Positions 36,179 to 44,375 of a DNA stretch of 64,000 nucleotides are shown piece after piece (within the stretch, counting starts at the first letter, position 1; every line of letters begins with the position of its first letter). The notes below the pieces were generated by a model. That model had not been told where the DNA came from and made no database searches. It saw only the letters and a program-made list of their open reading frames with translations. The stretch comes from CAXBNB01 sp040222275. Lineage in GTDB: Bacteria; Bacteroidota; Bacteroidia; Cytophagales; Cyclobacteriaceae. The translations under genes were made by a program, and so were the position numbers. The DNA is taken from NCBI GenBank assembly GCA_040222275.1, contig JAVKDJ010000018.1, forward strand, positions 1-64,000. The letters are read 5' to 3'.

Positions 36179-36832
36179 TCTAATAGTTCAAAATTTAGAG
36201 TCAGAGTATGTGGAACAGCCAAATTGACTGTGCCACATTAATTCGAAAATTAACTGTGCAAACTAAGCAGACATCAGGCCATTTCGAATAATTACTCACT
36301 TCAAGGGTTCGTCACTATTTTTCTTTGATACGTCAATTTTACAGCGTCAATACTTGTTCTCCTTGATAAAAAATGGAGGCATAAGAACTTTTCTTATTTG
36401 GAGGAGTACTTTAAAAGGCGTAATTATGATATTTACTTTATTGAATGAGGAACTCTCATAATTAGCTTCATGAAAGATACATTAAAAAATTACTGACATC
36501 TGGGGAAAATCCTTGTTAGAAAGACCTTTCTAAAAAAAAGAAAAAAGGGACCAGAATACATTTTGGCAGAAGCAGTTTCGTCAATTACTGTTGGATTCTT
36601 ACGATTCGTTAAAAAGGACACGCTGAATAACAACGATTCTACTTTTCAGGAAGAATTTGCCTCATCTTATAAAATAACCAGCAATTCAGTTCTTCTTGGA
36701 TCCATAGAAGGTGTTAAGCTTTCGGCAAATCTCGAAACACATTATTCTCTACTAAAAAACCACAGTCTAAGATGGTTGTAATGTTTTAAAGGCTTAGCCG
36801 ATATTTAGGTTTACTCAAAAAACTTTATAAAC
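36179..36832. other. Non-coding left flank of the inserted segment
   Basis: 654 bp with no confident gene. A 72-codon open frame (36563-36781) would need a TTG start and shows no recognisable motif. The stretch holds the ATGTGG...CCACAT palindrome (annotated separately) and an 8-bp hairpin TTAGAAAG/CTTTCTAA at 36516-36533. Base composition becomes AT-rich from about 36.3 kb. Confidence 0.55.
36208..36238. promoter_or_regulatory. Interrupted palindrome upstream of the dehydrogenase-cytochrome gene
   Basis: ATGTGG-A-ACAG (36208-36218) and CTGT-G-CCACAT (36228-36238) are symmetric about a 9-base spacer with one mismatch. Ten of eleven arm positions match. The site lies 30-60 bases upstream of the start at 36178 on the minus strand, a good position for a dimeric regulator. 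It is not obviously a terminator since no U-tract follows. Regulator unknown. Confidence 0.5.
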
Positions 36833-37249
36833 ATGGGTAAATTTAGAAAATTAACGCACGTGTATTACAAATGTGAGTATCATATTGTATTTACACCAAA
36901 GTATCGTTTCAGGATACTGGAAGGGTTGACCAAGTCACTTGTTGAGCATGATATGCAGGTGGCAAGCGGTTAGAAGGATGTTCATTTGCTGGAAGTGAAT
37001 GTTCAAGTTGCCTATATTCATTTGGTATGTTCAGTACCACCGAAGTTGTCGATATCAGATTATCTTGGGACATTGAAAGGCAAGTTGATCATAAAACTGT
37101 TCAAGACATATCCTCATTTAAAGCAAACGCCTTACTGGGACAACCATTTTTGGTCACGCAGGTATTTTGTTAGTACAGTGGGCTTGAAGGAGGAAATGAT
37201 AAAAAGGTATGTTAAGTATCAGAAAGATCAGGATCAGAATGCAAAATAA
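36833..37249 (+). pseudogene. tnpA: IS200/IS605-family TnpA transposase, inactivated
   Basis: One reading frame of 139 codons from ATG 36833 to TAA 37247-37249, broken by TAG at 36971-36973. The first part reads KCEYHIVFTPKYRFRIL, the family N-terminus. The part after the stop reads PPKLSISDYLGTLKGKL, then NHFWSRRYFVSTVG and IKRYVKYQ with the catalytic-type Tyr. The region where the HUH motif belongs reads YIH, so the first metal-binding His is lost, and about 10-20 residues are missing around the stop. The element cannot move by its own enzyme. A hairpin 31 bases downstream fits its right end. Confidence 0.88.
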
Positions 37250-37280
37250 TGACCCTTTGGGACTAAACTGAAAATTAAAG

Positions 37281-37299
37281 CCACCGTCTTTGACGGTGG
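37281..37299 (+). repeat. Hairpin at the right end of the IS200-like element
   Basis: Perfect 8-bp stem CCACCGTC (37281-37288) and GACGGTGG (37292-37299) with a TTT loop, directly after the transposase frame. IS200/IS605 elements end in subterminal hairpins recognised by TnpA, and this position and size fit. A matching left-end hairpin was not clearly found. Confidence 0.7.
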
Positions 37300-37379
37300 T
37301 TGTTTGCTTTGCTCTTCCCGAAGGTGGTTCATTAGAAATACAAGCATAATTCAATTATCCCGCAAATTACTCTTCATAG

Positions 37380-37505
37380 CTACCGGTGAATACTTGGCAT
37401 GAGGCTATAGGGGAAAGTAATATTGCTGATGCTATCCTTGACCGGCTGGTGCATACGGCACCGTATCCAAATAGAAGAAGAATTAATGAGAAAAGCCTAA
37501 AATAA
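37380..37505 (+). pseudogene. istB: IS21-family IstB helper ATPase, C-terminal remnant
   Basis: A 41-codon remnant ending at TAA 37503-37505. It reads LPVNTWHEAIGE followed by IADAILDRLVHTA, the conserved C-terminal block of IstB, the ATP-binding helper of IS21 transposition. In frame just upstream there is TAG where a Gln codon is usual, and no further IstB sequence is recognisable. The IstA partner and the ATPase motifs are absent, so this is a scar. It marks an earlier IS21 insertion at the same edge as the IS200 relic. Confidence 0.78.
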
Positions 37506-37698
37506 TAGAAATATATTTATTACCATAAATAACCGATAATAAAGCGTTACATTTTCAATTACATAAGTGTATAATTACAATAGATATATCAAATAATCAT
37601 TTAAATTATAGTATTTATTGTTAATAATAACTATTATTGCTCCTTCAACTGGCTTGGTGAGTGTTTAAAATAACTTTTTCATAAAACTAACACTAAGC

Positions 37699-38934
37699 GT
37701 GCAAAATTTATTAAAGAAAATACCCGCTCCCCTTAAATTTTATACGACACTCAGTTCTTTTGTCGTGTTGTTTATGTTTCAGTCATGTAACAAGGATGAA
37801 CCTCTTATTGTTGAAGATTCTTTTGAAGGATCAGAAATACCCAAGGCAATATTGTTTGAGGTGAAAGATTGGTATGATGACAGGATGAATTATTATGAAG
37901 ATTCTGACACCAGCTATCATTCAAGATATATCGTATGGAGTGCTTCTTCAATTAATTATATAGGACAAGATGAATATTGGGTTTTGTCTGTGCCTTTATT
38001 TGATAAAAGCATCATTTCCACAAAAAAGAAAATGCAAATAGTTTTTTATAAAACCTCTCTTGGCTTGAAGGGGCTTATTATTGAGGACGTTGCAAGTAAA
38101 GATTCAAGTACTGATGAGAACCTCATCAATGAAACCAATATTTATACAATTTGGGGTAAGTTCATAAATTCTACTCAGAGACCAAAATCTTACATAAGGA
38201 ATGAATCAACATCCAATATGAGGTTGAATTCTGGAGAATCGGGAGGCGGGAATTGCCCTTCGGGAATCCCCCCAGGAACAATTTGCCTAGATGAGGTTGT
38301 TATAATTGGCAGTAGGTGGGTTAATGACGTTTCTTACTTATGGACTGTCACTCCCCCTTCTTATTATCCCGAAGTTAGTTATACAAATGCGGGAGTTAAT
38401 CATTATCAGTGGTTTGATGGAAATACTTACGTCTCTGGATCGGGCGTTAATATAAATGCATATAATACCAACCAAAATCAAGTAATAGAGATTACCGAAC
38501 AGATGTTAATCTCAATATTGGAAGGAACTACAGCTGATAATACTACAAACTTACTTGCTTTAATAACTAATGTTTTAACGCAATATAAAAAGGCATACAT
38601 TAAGGGAAGCATTATTGCTAAAGTTATATCTGATCGGAATGGAGAATTTGATTTATATCTTGAAGTAGGTAAAATTGACAGAATAGAGAAAAATGACAAT
38701 GAAATAAAAATTATTTTTCAAGGGAAGAAGTTAAAATTTCCTGTCACGGATTTACTTAATGTAAAGCTTGATCAGGATAACAATTTTGTCATTACTACGT
38801 TGACCAGTGATCTAATTTATATAGATGTAAACGGGGTGTCCTCATCAATTTTCGACATTACCGCAATTAAAATACTGTCAGATGGTGTTTATGCTCAAAT
38901 AGCTGGTATTTGGACTAAAGTTGTTAGCTTGTAG
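37699..38934 (+). CDS. Lipoprotein of unknown function, first gene of the AT-rich operon
   Basis: A 411-residue protein starting at GTG 37699; an in-frame stop lies 33 bases upstream and no ATG is nearby. Residues 1-30 form a lipoprotein signal ending MFQSC (Cys30). The middle holds a Gly-rich GESGGGNCPSG stretch followed by CLDEVVIIGSR, a short motif common in exported Bacteroidota proteins. Beyond this is YQWFDGNTYVSGSG, then a beta-rich C-terminus. I do not recognise the family. It is separated by 15 bases from the next gene and is very AT-rich, so acquired with the cargo. Its position first in the operon suggests an exported partner of the membrane protein downstream. Confidence 0.7.
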   Translation: MQNLLKKIPAPLKFYTTLSSFVVLFMFQSCNKDEPLIVEDSFEGSEIPKAILFEVKDWYDDRMNYYEDSDTSYHSRYIVWSASSINYIGQDEYWVLSVPLFDKSIISTKKKMQIVFYKTSLGLKGLIIEDVASKDSSTDENLINETNIYTIWGKFINSTQRPKSYIRNESTSNMRLNSGESGGGNCPSGIPPGTICLDEVVIIGSRWVNDVSYLWTVTPPSYYPEVSYTNAGVNHYQWFDGNTYVSGSGVNINAYNTNQNQVIEITEQMLISILEGTTADNTTNLLALITNVLTQYKKAYIKGSIIAKVISDRNGEFDLYLEVGKIDRIEKNDNEIKIIFQGKKLKFPVTDLLNVKLDQDNNFVITTLTSDLIYIDVNGVSSSIFDITAIKILSDGVYAQIAGIWTKVVSL

Positions 38935-38949
38935 AGAACTTAAGAGTAA

Positions 38950-40098
38950 ATGGATTTTAGATGGTTATTTCTTTTTTTCCTACTAGGAAATAGCGGTTCT
39001 TGTCAGTCCCTTAATAGCTTTACTGAGAAGCCACGATCTTGTCAAAAAGGGACGATATCATTAAGAGAATTAAATATACCAAATCACCCTTCAATAGATG
39101 TAGGTATATTTAATTCTCTTGACAGTTTACTGTTTTTTCGAAGTATTCAGCTCATTGATTCAACAGAACTTGAAATAGATTTTGTTGTTTTTTCGCTTGA
39201 AAACAATCAAGAAAACTTTTTACGACTGGATAAAGTAGATAAGGGGTATCCAATTGAAGAGCCTGTTGGATGGTTAAATGATTCAATTTTTCTATTTAGA
39301 AAAACAAGTTCAGATTATTTAGATGAAAGGCAGCAAGAAACATTGGTAGCCTATAATATAACTAATGGTTATGAACAATTATATGTACTCCCTGAACATA
39401 TAGATGACGTTATCACTAGTCGTAATATTGTATTGTTTACTTCCGTAACTACTAAAAAAGAAGTAAAAAACATTTTGGAATCGTTCCAATACACTGTTCA
39501 TAAGTATAACTTTCAGTCGAAAAAGAGGGAACTATACTTTGAATTTCCAATTGGAGAGTATGTGAGTTTGCTACACTATTCTGATAGACACGATGGACTA
39601 ACTTATTTCTCGAACGACACACTAAATTATTTGGTTCAAGGCAAGACAACTCCAATATTCAATAATAGGATAGAAGCACTGGATAATGAAAAAAATATAG
39701 AAAAGGTTAAATTAGACCTGATAAGTTGGGATGAATATGAAAAAAATCTCTACTTTTTTACTTCTGTTTCTCTATCTCTTTATGATGAAGGTTTCACTGG
39801 GGATAGATTGTATTACATATTGAATCGCTACAATTTAACAAGCCACACGCTTGAAAGACTGGATACTCTCAACTATGACGCTAAAAAAAGAGTATATAAG
39901 TGGCAGAATATAGAAATCACACGTATTACTAAAATTTCGGCATACCATGATCAATCCTTTCTGTTATCTGTTGAACCACCTTATAATCCTGAAGAAACGG
40001 TATTCGCTGATATTCCTATAACTTTTGGTCAATTAAAACTAATTCTTTCAGGAGAAGTCAACCCCAATAAGAAGTTATATGTTTTGAAAATCGAATGA
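38950..40098 (+). CDS. Exported beta-rich protein of unknown function
   Basis: A 382-residue protein with a short hydrophobic N-terminus (FRWLFLFFLLGNSGSC); Cys18 gives only a weak lipobox, so lipoprotein or simple secretion are both possible. The rest alternates predicted strands with conserved-looking aromatic and Asp residues (for example LISWDEYEKNLYFFTSVSLSL, RLYYILNRYNLTSHTLERL), compatible with a beta-propeller but not diagnostic. Its stop overlaps the next start by four bases (ATGA), so translation is probably coupled to the membrane protein. Function unknown. Confidence 0.68.
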   Translation: MDFRWLFLFFLLGNSGSCQSLNSFTEKPRSCQKGTISLRELNIPNHPSIDVGIFNSLDSLLFFRSIQLIDSTELEIDFVVFSLENNQENFLRLDKVDKGYPIEEPVGWLNDSIFLFRKTSSDYLDERQQETLVAYNITNGYEQLYVLPEHIDDVITSRNIVLFTSVTTKKEVKNILESFQYTVHKYNFQSKKRELYFEFPIGEYVSLLHYSDRHDGLTYFSNDTLNYLVQGKTTPIFNNRIEALDNEKNIEKVKLDLISWDEYEKNLYFFTSVSLSLYDEGFTGDRLYYILNRYNLTSHTLERLDTLNYDAKKRVYKWQNIEITRITKISAYHDQSFLLSVEPPYNPEETVFADIPITFGQLKLILSGEVNPNKKLYVLKIE

Positions 40099-41921
40099 AA
40101 TTGAAAAGGGTTGAATTAAATGATAAAAAGATATTCCTTATTATCTTATATACCTTTTTTTTTACCACACTTTGGTTTAATAACCACTCCCAGTTATGGT
40201 CAACAATAAGGAGTTATTTTTATTTCTATACCGCCGCAACATTTTCGATTTTATATACAATTATTTTTTGTAGGGGATTTTTTATTAGAATCAGTTTGAT
40301 TGATGTTGCTTTTTATACATATATCCTTTTTGTATCCGTTAACACATTAAGCAAGTCACTTTCATTCTGGGAGAATGATCTTTTTCTATCCAATACAATT
40401 TTTGGTATTTTATATTTTGTATTTAAGAATAATTTATCCAATCGGGAATTATTTTGGGACATTGGAAAAGGCTTAGTTCTATTTGCTGTTATGGCATCCT
40501 TATATGGTCTTCTTGATGAAATAATATTTCTTTGCAAATTTAAATCCTTGACCGCAATTAGTGGACCGTTTTCAAACTCAGGGCCTTTCGCTGGCTATCT
40601 ATTATCAGTAATCCCTATTACCATTGGATTACTTCATAAAACTAAACTGACTGGAAGCAAAAGAACTAGATACTTATATGTTTTCGCCTTAATTATAGAA
40701 TTACTAGCGTTATTATTCTCTCAATCCAGGGCGGGGCTGTTTGGTTTGATTATTGCCGTTCTCTTTTGGATGATTTATTTGCAGAAACCTACGGTTTATC
40801 AAGTTTGGTGCCATTTTAAACATAATATAGGGAAATTAATTATTATGTCAAGCATTGGTGTTAGTATCATGTTCATGGTTCTTTATTACAATATAGATTC
40901 TGTTTTGGGCAGGTTATTGATTTGGGAAGTAAGTTGGAAGATTTTAGAAGATTCATGGCTTTTTGGTATTGGATTTGGTAGGTTTTCAATAAAGTATCTT
41001 GACTATCAGTCAAAACACTTCGCGGATTCAAATTTTGCAACCGGAGAGCAATTGGCTGATAATACTTATTACGCCTTTAATGATCTGTTGCAGATAAGTG
41101 TAGAATCGGGAGTAGTTGGAATATCATTATTTCTAGCTATGGTTTTCTTGGTCTTTTTTAACCGAAACTTTAGCAAAAAAAATGCGCAGGTTGCGATACA
41201 AACCGCTATCAAATCTTCCTTACTAGCAATTTTAGGATTTGGTTTGTTTTCTTACCCCTTTAGTTCATTGCCTACTCAGTTAAACTTTATTTTTTTCCTT
41301 GCTTTGACTTCGTCATTTAGACCCACAATTCTAAAAATACATTTTCATCAGAAAGTAAGGAGTTTACTAACCCTAATTTTTATTGTCTTGATTGGCTTAT
41401 TTGGTACTGATCAGTTTAAAAAGTACTCTTTTATTAAAAAATGGAGCAATATTAGCGACTATTTGTCACTAAGTGAGAGAGAAATTTTGTCCTCTTTTGA
41501 ACATATATATCCCATCTTAAAATCCAGAGGGGATTTTCTTTTCAATTATGGTGCGCGCCTAAGCGAAATGGGACACCCCAAAAAAGCGATATCTGTATTA
41601 AATGAAGCAAGGAAAAAATTTAATCATATGGATTTACATATTTTTATGGGCAAAAGTTATTCCGCCCTAAATAATACTATAAAAGCTGAAGAGTCCTACT
41701 TACATGCTTCAAACATGGTTCCGAATCGTATGTACCCGAAGTACCTTCTATTAGTACATTATAAAAATAATGCTCAATGGTGTCAGGCTTTTTTTCAAGC
41801 TAACAAGATTCTAGATATGCAGGTGAAGGTGCCCTCTTTTTTTGCAGATGAAATATTGTTAAAAACAAGAGAATTTATTAGACACTATGATGATAAAAAA
41901 TGTACGGAGAACCTTAGATAA
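40095..41921 (+). CDS. O-antigen ligase/Wzy-like membrane protein with C-terminal TPRs
   Basis: A 608-residue polytopic inner-membrane protein. About 11-12 hydrophobic segments lie between residues 12 and 430. The O-antigen-ligase (Wzy_C) core is suggested by LLFSQSRAGLFGLIIAVLF near 205-225, LGRLLIWEVSWKILEDSWLFGIGFGRF near 275-300 and NDLLQISVESGVVGISLF near 330. The last 150 residues are TPR-like helices (KKAISVLNEARKKF, SYSALNNTIKAEESYLHASNMVPN). This family joins glycan chains to lipid or protein acceptors outside the membrane. Here, without glycosyltransferases, a protein O-oligosaccharyltransferase or related transferase is as likely as O-antigen ligase. It overlaps both neighbours (4 and 35 bases). 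Confidence 0.82.
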   Translation: MKLKRVELNDKKIFLIILYTFFFTTLWFNNHSQLWSTIRSYFYFYTAATFSILYTIIFCRGFFIRISLIDVAFYTYILFVSVNTLSKSLSFWENDLFLSNTIFGILYFVFKNNLSNRELFWDIGKGLVLFAVMASLYGLLDEIIFLCKFKSLTAISGPFSNSGPFAGYLLSVIPITIGLLHKTKLTGSKRTRYLYVFALIIELLALLFSQSRAGLFGLIIAVLFWMIYLQKPTVYQVWCHFKHNIGKLIIMSSIGVSIMFMVLYYNIDSVLGRLLIWEVSWKILEDSWLFGIGFGRFSIKYLDYQSKHFADSNFATGEQLADNTYYAFNDLLQISVESGVVGISLFLAMVFLVFFNRNFSKKNAQVAIQTAIKSSLLAILGFGLFSYPFSSLPTQLNFIFFLALTSSFRPTILKIHFHQKVRSLLTLIFIVLIGLFGTDQFKKYSFIKKWSNISDYLSLSEREILSSFEHIYPILKSRGDFLFNYGARLSEMGHPKKAISVLNEARKKFNHMDLHIFMGKSYSALNNTIKAEESYLHASNMVPNRMYPKYLLLVHYKNNAQWCQAFFQANKILDMQVKVPSFFADEILLKTREFIRHYDDKKCTENLR

Positions 41922-43944
41922 GTGCCGGCTGAGGAACGCTTTATTTATAGTGGCCAGTTTAATATTGGTTTCGTGTGACTATAGAAGTAAAGAATACCCT
42001 AAACCGTTGGAAGATGCACTGAAAAGAAATCCTTCGCTAGAGCAAGTTCTTACTCATTACAAACAGAGTGGTGATACGGCAAAATACAATGCGGCTGTCT
42101 TTTTGTTAAAAAATCTTCATTTGCATTATAGTCTCAATAGTGAAAATCGTCAGAGATTTGATCATATTTTTTTTAAACAGTTGGCCCTTATTCCGGATTC
42201 AATAAAATCTGATACATCCTTCTATGAATCAGCTTATGTTAATTATTTATTGGATTCTTTATCGACTGCAGGTTATTACCTAAACGATTTAGAAACACTT
42301 TATGATATAGATACAATAACCTCGAACTATCTTATAGAAAATATAGATTTATCTTTTGAAGCATATAATAATTATTCATGGTCAAAACCTTACGATTTTC
42401 AAATATTCAGCGAATACATTCTTCCTTATAAGAGTACTTCGGAACCAATAGAAGCTTGGCGTTCTTTATTGTTTAATAATTATTATTGGTTGGAAGATTC
42501 TCTTAAGGACATCTCAGACCCTATTGAAGTTTGCAGGATAATTAACACCAATCTTAGTTTTCATACCAATATCGGCTTTTATAATTATACTTTGGCACAG
42601 CCGTTAAGTAATATGCTTACTGCTCGTGTGGGAAGTTGCCAAGAGTTTGCGAATATTGCGATTTTTTCAATGCGCGCTCAGGGCCTCGCCGTAGCATACG
42701 ATTATACGCCAATATGGGCCGACTTTCATTTAGGACATAACTGGAACGCTTTGATTGATCACGATGGAAAAACAATTGATTTTTTAGGAGCATATTTTAA
42801 TCCTGGTGAAAACGTATTAAAAAAGAAGGTGTCTAAAATTTACCGAAAAACATATTCGGTACAGCAAAATAGTTTAGCAATAATAAATAATGATAAAGAG
42901 CCAATTCCTGATCTTTTTAATGATGTCCATTTCATTGACGTGACAAAGGAGTATTTCCCGGTCATTGATATTACTTCAATGATTGAAACCGACCTTGCCA
43001 ATCTAACATCATATGCATATATATGCACCTTTGGTGATAGAGAATGGACTCCAATTCATTGGGGGGTTATAGAAAAGAATAAGTCAGTGACTTTTACTGA
43101 TTTAGGGATGGACAAACCCAGGATTGGATATTCTTCTTTAACTAAAAACGATAATAAAGTAATTGGCAAAGGAAGAGGTATAGTTTATGCCCCTTCTATT
43201 TTTTTTAATAAACAGTTGCAAATAGTAGATTATCCTTTCATACTTACTAGTTCAGCAGTCGTCCATCAACTCAAACCTGATACAACGAATAAAAATGACA
43301 TAAAACTGGATAGAAAATTTCCACTGACAGAAAGAAAAACTAATTGGGCGAAAAGTTTTCAAGGCGGTAAATTTCAGGGAGCTAATGATATTAGTTTTCG
43401 TAATGCTGTTGATTTATATATTATTCAAAAAACCCCAAGTCAAAATTATGAGCTTATTTCATTAAGAAATAATGAGTCATTCAGTTATATAAGATATTTA
43501 GCCCCTAACAATTCAAGAGTCCATATTGCAGAATTGGAATTTTTCAGCATCAATGGAGATGAAATTGCTGGAGCAGAAATTGGAACTAGTGGTGGGGTGG
43601 GAAGTGATTTCCACAAAGCATTTGACAAGAATCCATTAACATACTATGTTAACTCTAGCTTGAAACAAAATTGGATAGGACTAAAATTAGATAAAAGGAA
43701 TAGCATAAAAGAAATACGTTACCTAATTCGCAATGATGGCAATTCTATACAAAAAGGAGATGCGTACGAACTCCTTTTTGCGAGCAAGGATGGCTGGAAG
43801 TCTTTGGGAATTCAAAAGGCCGATACTACTTTTTTAATTTACCAAAAGACTCCGAGTAACGCTTTGTTTTGGCTTCGAAATTTAAGTCGTGGAAAGGAGG
43901 AGCGAATATTTACATATGAGAATGGACAACAGATATGGTGGTAG
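41887..43944 (+). CDS. Exported transglutaminase-like protein with C-terminal discoidin-like domain
   Basis: A 685-residue lipoprotein (lipobox LVSC, Cys30). An N-terminal helical region (about 40-180) precedes a transglutaminase/protease-like core. Cys251 in ARVGSCQEFANIAIFSMRAQG, His284 in GHNWNALID and Asp298 in KTIDFLG fit the Cys-His-Asp triad. Residues about 555-640 look like a discoidin (F5/8C) sugar-binding fold (VHIAELEFFSINGDEIAG, then NWIGLKLD). The last residues FWLRNLSRGKEERIF and QQIWW form a conserved-looking tail. It may process or cross-link a surface peptide or glycoprotein. Its start overlaps the previous gene by 35 bases. The stop lies 9 bases from the converging truncated sulfatase frame. 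Confidence 0.82.
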   Translation: MMIKNVRRTLDKCRLRNALFIVASLILVSCDYRSKEYPKPLEDALKRNPSLEQVLTHYKQSGDTAKYNAAVFLLKNLHLHYSLNSENRQRFDHIFFKQLALIPDSIKSDTSFYESAYVNYLLDSLSTAGYYLNDLETLYDIDTITSNYLIENIDLSFEAYNNYSWSKPYDFQIFSEYILPYKSTSEPIEAWRSLLFNNYYWLEDSLKDISDPIEVCRIINTNLSFHTNIGFYNYTLAQPLSNMLTARVGSCQEFANIAIFSMRAQGLAVAYDYTPIWADFHLGHNWNALIDHDGKTIDFLGAYFNPGENVLKKKVSKIYRKTYSVQQNSLAIINNDKEPIPDLFNDVHFIDVTKEYFPVIDITSMIETDLANLTSYAYICTFGDREWTPIHWGVIEKNKSVTFTDLGMDKPRIGYSSLTKNDNKVIGKGRGIVYAPSIFFNKQLQIVDYPFILTSSAVVHQLKPDTTNKNDIKLDRKFPLTERKTNWAKSFQGGKFQGANDISFRNAVDLYIIQKTPSQNYELISLRNNESFSYIRYLAPNNSRVHIAELEFFSINGDEIAGAEIGTSGGVGSDFHKAFDKNPLTYYVNSSLKQNWIGLKLDKRNSIKEIRYLIRNDGNSIQKGDAYELLFASKDGWKSLGIQKADTTFLIYQKTPSNALFWLRNLSRGKEERIFTYENGQQIWW

Positions 43945-43953
43945 GATTAAACT

Positions 43954-44226
43954 TTACATTGGTATATTTAAGCTCCCTGCAGTGGCACGCGACGGTGTAC
44001 AAATGGAATTGGTACAAAAAGCATTTTCAAACAACATGCCCTCATGCGCCAACCTGTCAATAGTTGGTGTCGGATTGAGGCTGGCCAGACGGCTACCATA
44101 TACACCAAATGCCTGGCTGGTGTGATCATCGGACATGATGTACAAAATATTGGGCTTGTCTTGTGCAACGACCGTGGTGGACAGGATAAATAAGAAAAAG
44201 AAAAGGAGTTCTTTAAAATGTGTCAT
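43954..44226 (-). pseudogene. Truncated S1 sulfatase (N-terminal 82 codons), cut by the island
   Basis: From ATG 44226 (signal peptide, FFFLFILSTTVVAQ) the frame reads NILYIMSDDHTSQAFGVYG and FCTNSICTPSRAT, with metal pair Asp33-Asp34 and the formylglycine Cys76. It then leaves the family at about 43980 and runs eight foreign codons (AGSLNIPM) to a stop at 43954. Close relatives continue for more than 400 further residues, for example sulfatase 1, whose matching stretch is CTPSRATILSGQ. No sulfatase sequence resumes on the far side of the island, so the 3' part was deleted on insertion. An ATG further up at 44268 is less likely since it precedes the signal peptide. It can be translated but cannot be an enzyme. 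Confidence 0.92.
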
Positions 44227-44375
44227 TAGTTTAAATATTTTATAATTTATTAGTTTGAAATACTCCAAATTTCCATTTTCCTGAATTGCATTGCTCCCAT
44301 TATATCCCCCAAGAGCAATACTATTTTATCTCCATCTACTAACAAACAAAAAAAATCAGCGAATATGATACCGGT
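44227..44375. other. Leader of the truncated sulfatase, with inverted repeat
   Basis: 149 bp between the broken sulfatase and sulfatase 7. ATTGCTC (44290-44296) and GAGCAAT (44313-44319) form a 7-bp inverted repeat around a 16-base loop. It could be an mRNA hairpin; no T-run follows on the minus strand. Confidence 0.4.

Larger units (their letters stand above)
37506..43980 (+). other. AT-rich inserted segment carrying a four-gene operon
   Basis: Visibly far richer in A and T than the flanks, with long A and T runs inside coding sequence and codons to match. All four genes run on the plus strand, opposite to the sulfatase locus on both sides. The left edge has IS relics; the right edge cuts a sulfatase gene at about 43980/43981. 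No integrase, direct repeats or tRNA target were seen, so the mechanism of entry is not evident. The left limit is approximate. Confidence 0.75.

Noticed and set aside
36563..36781. A 72-codon plus-strand open frame in the left flank of the cargo
   Set aside because: Needs a TTG start, has no ribosome-binding site and no motif; most likely chance in AT-rich DNA.
37699..38934. First cargo gene as a polymorphic toxin
   Set aside because: The CLDEVVIIG motif is common in many exported Bacteroidota proteins; there is no toxin domain and no adjacent immunity gene.
40095..41921. Cargo as a complete O-antigen or capsule locus
   Set aside because: No glycosyltransferase, flippase or sugar-nucleotide genes are present, so only the ligase-like function is supported.
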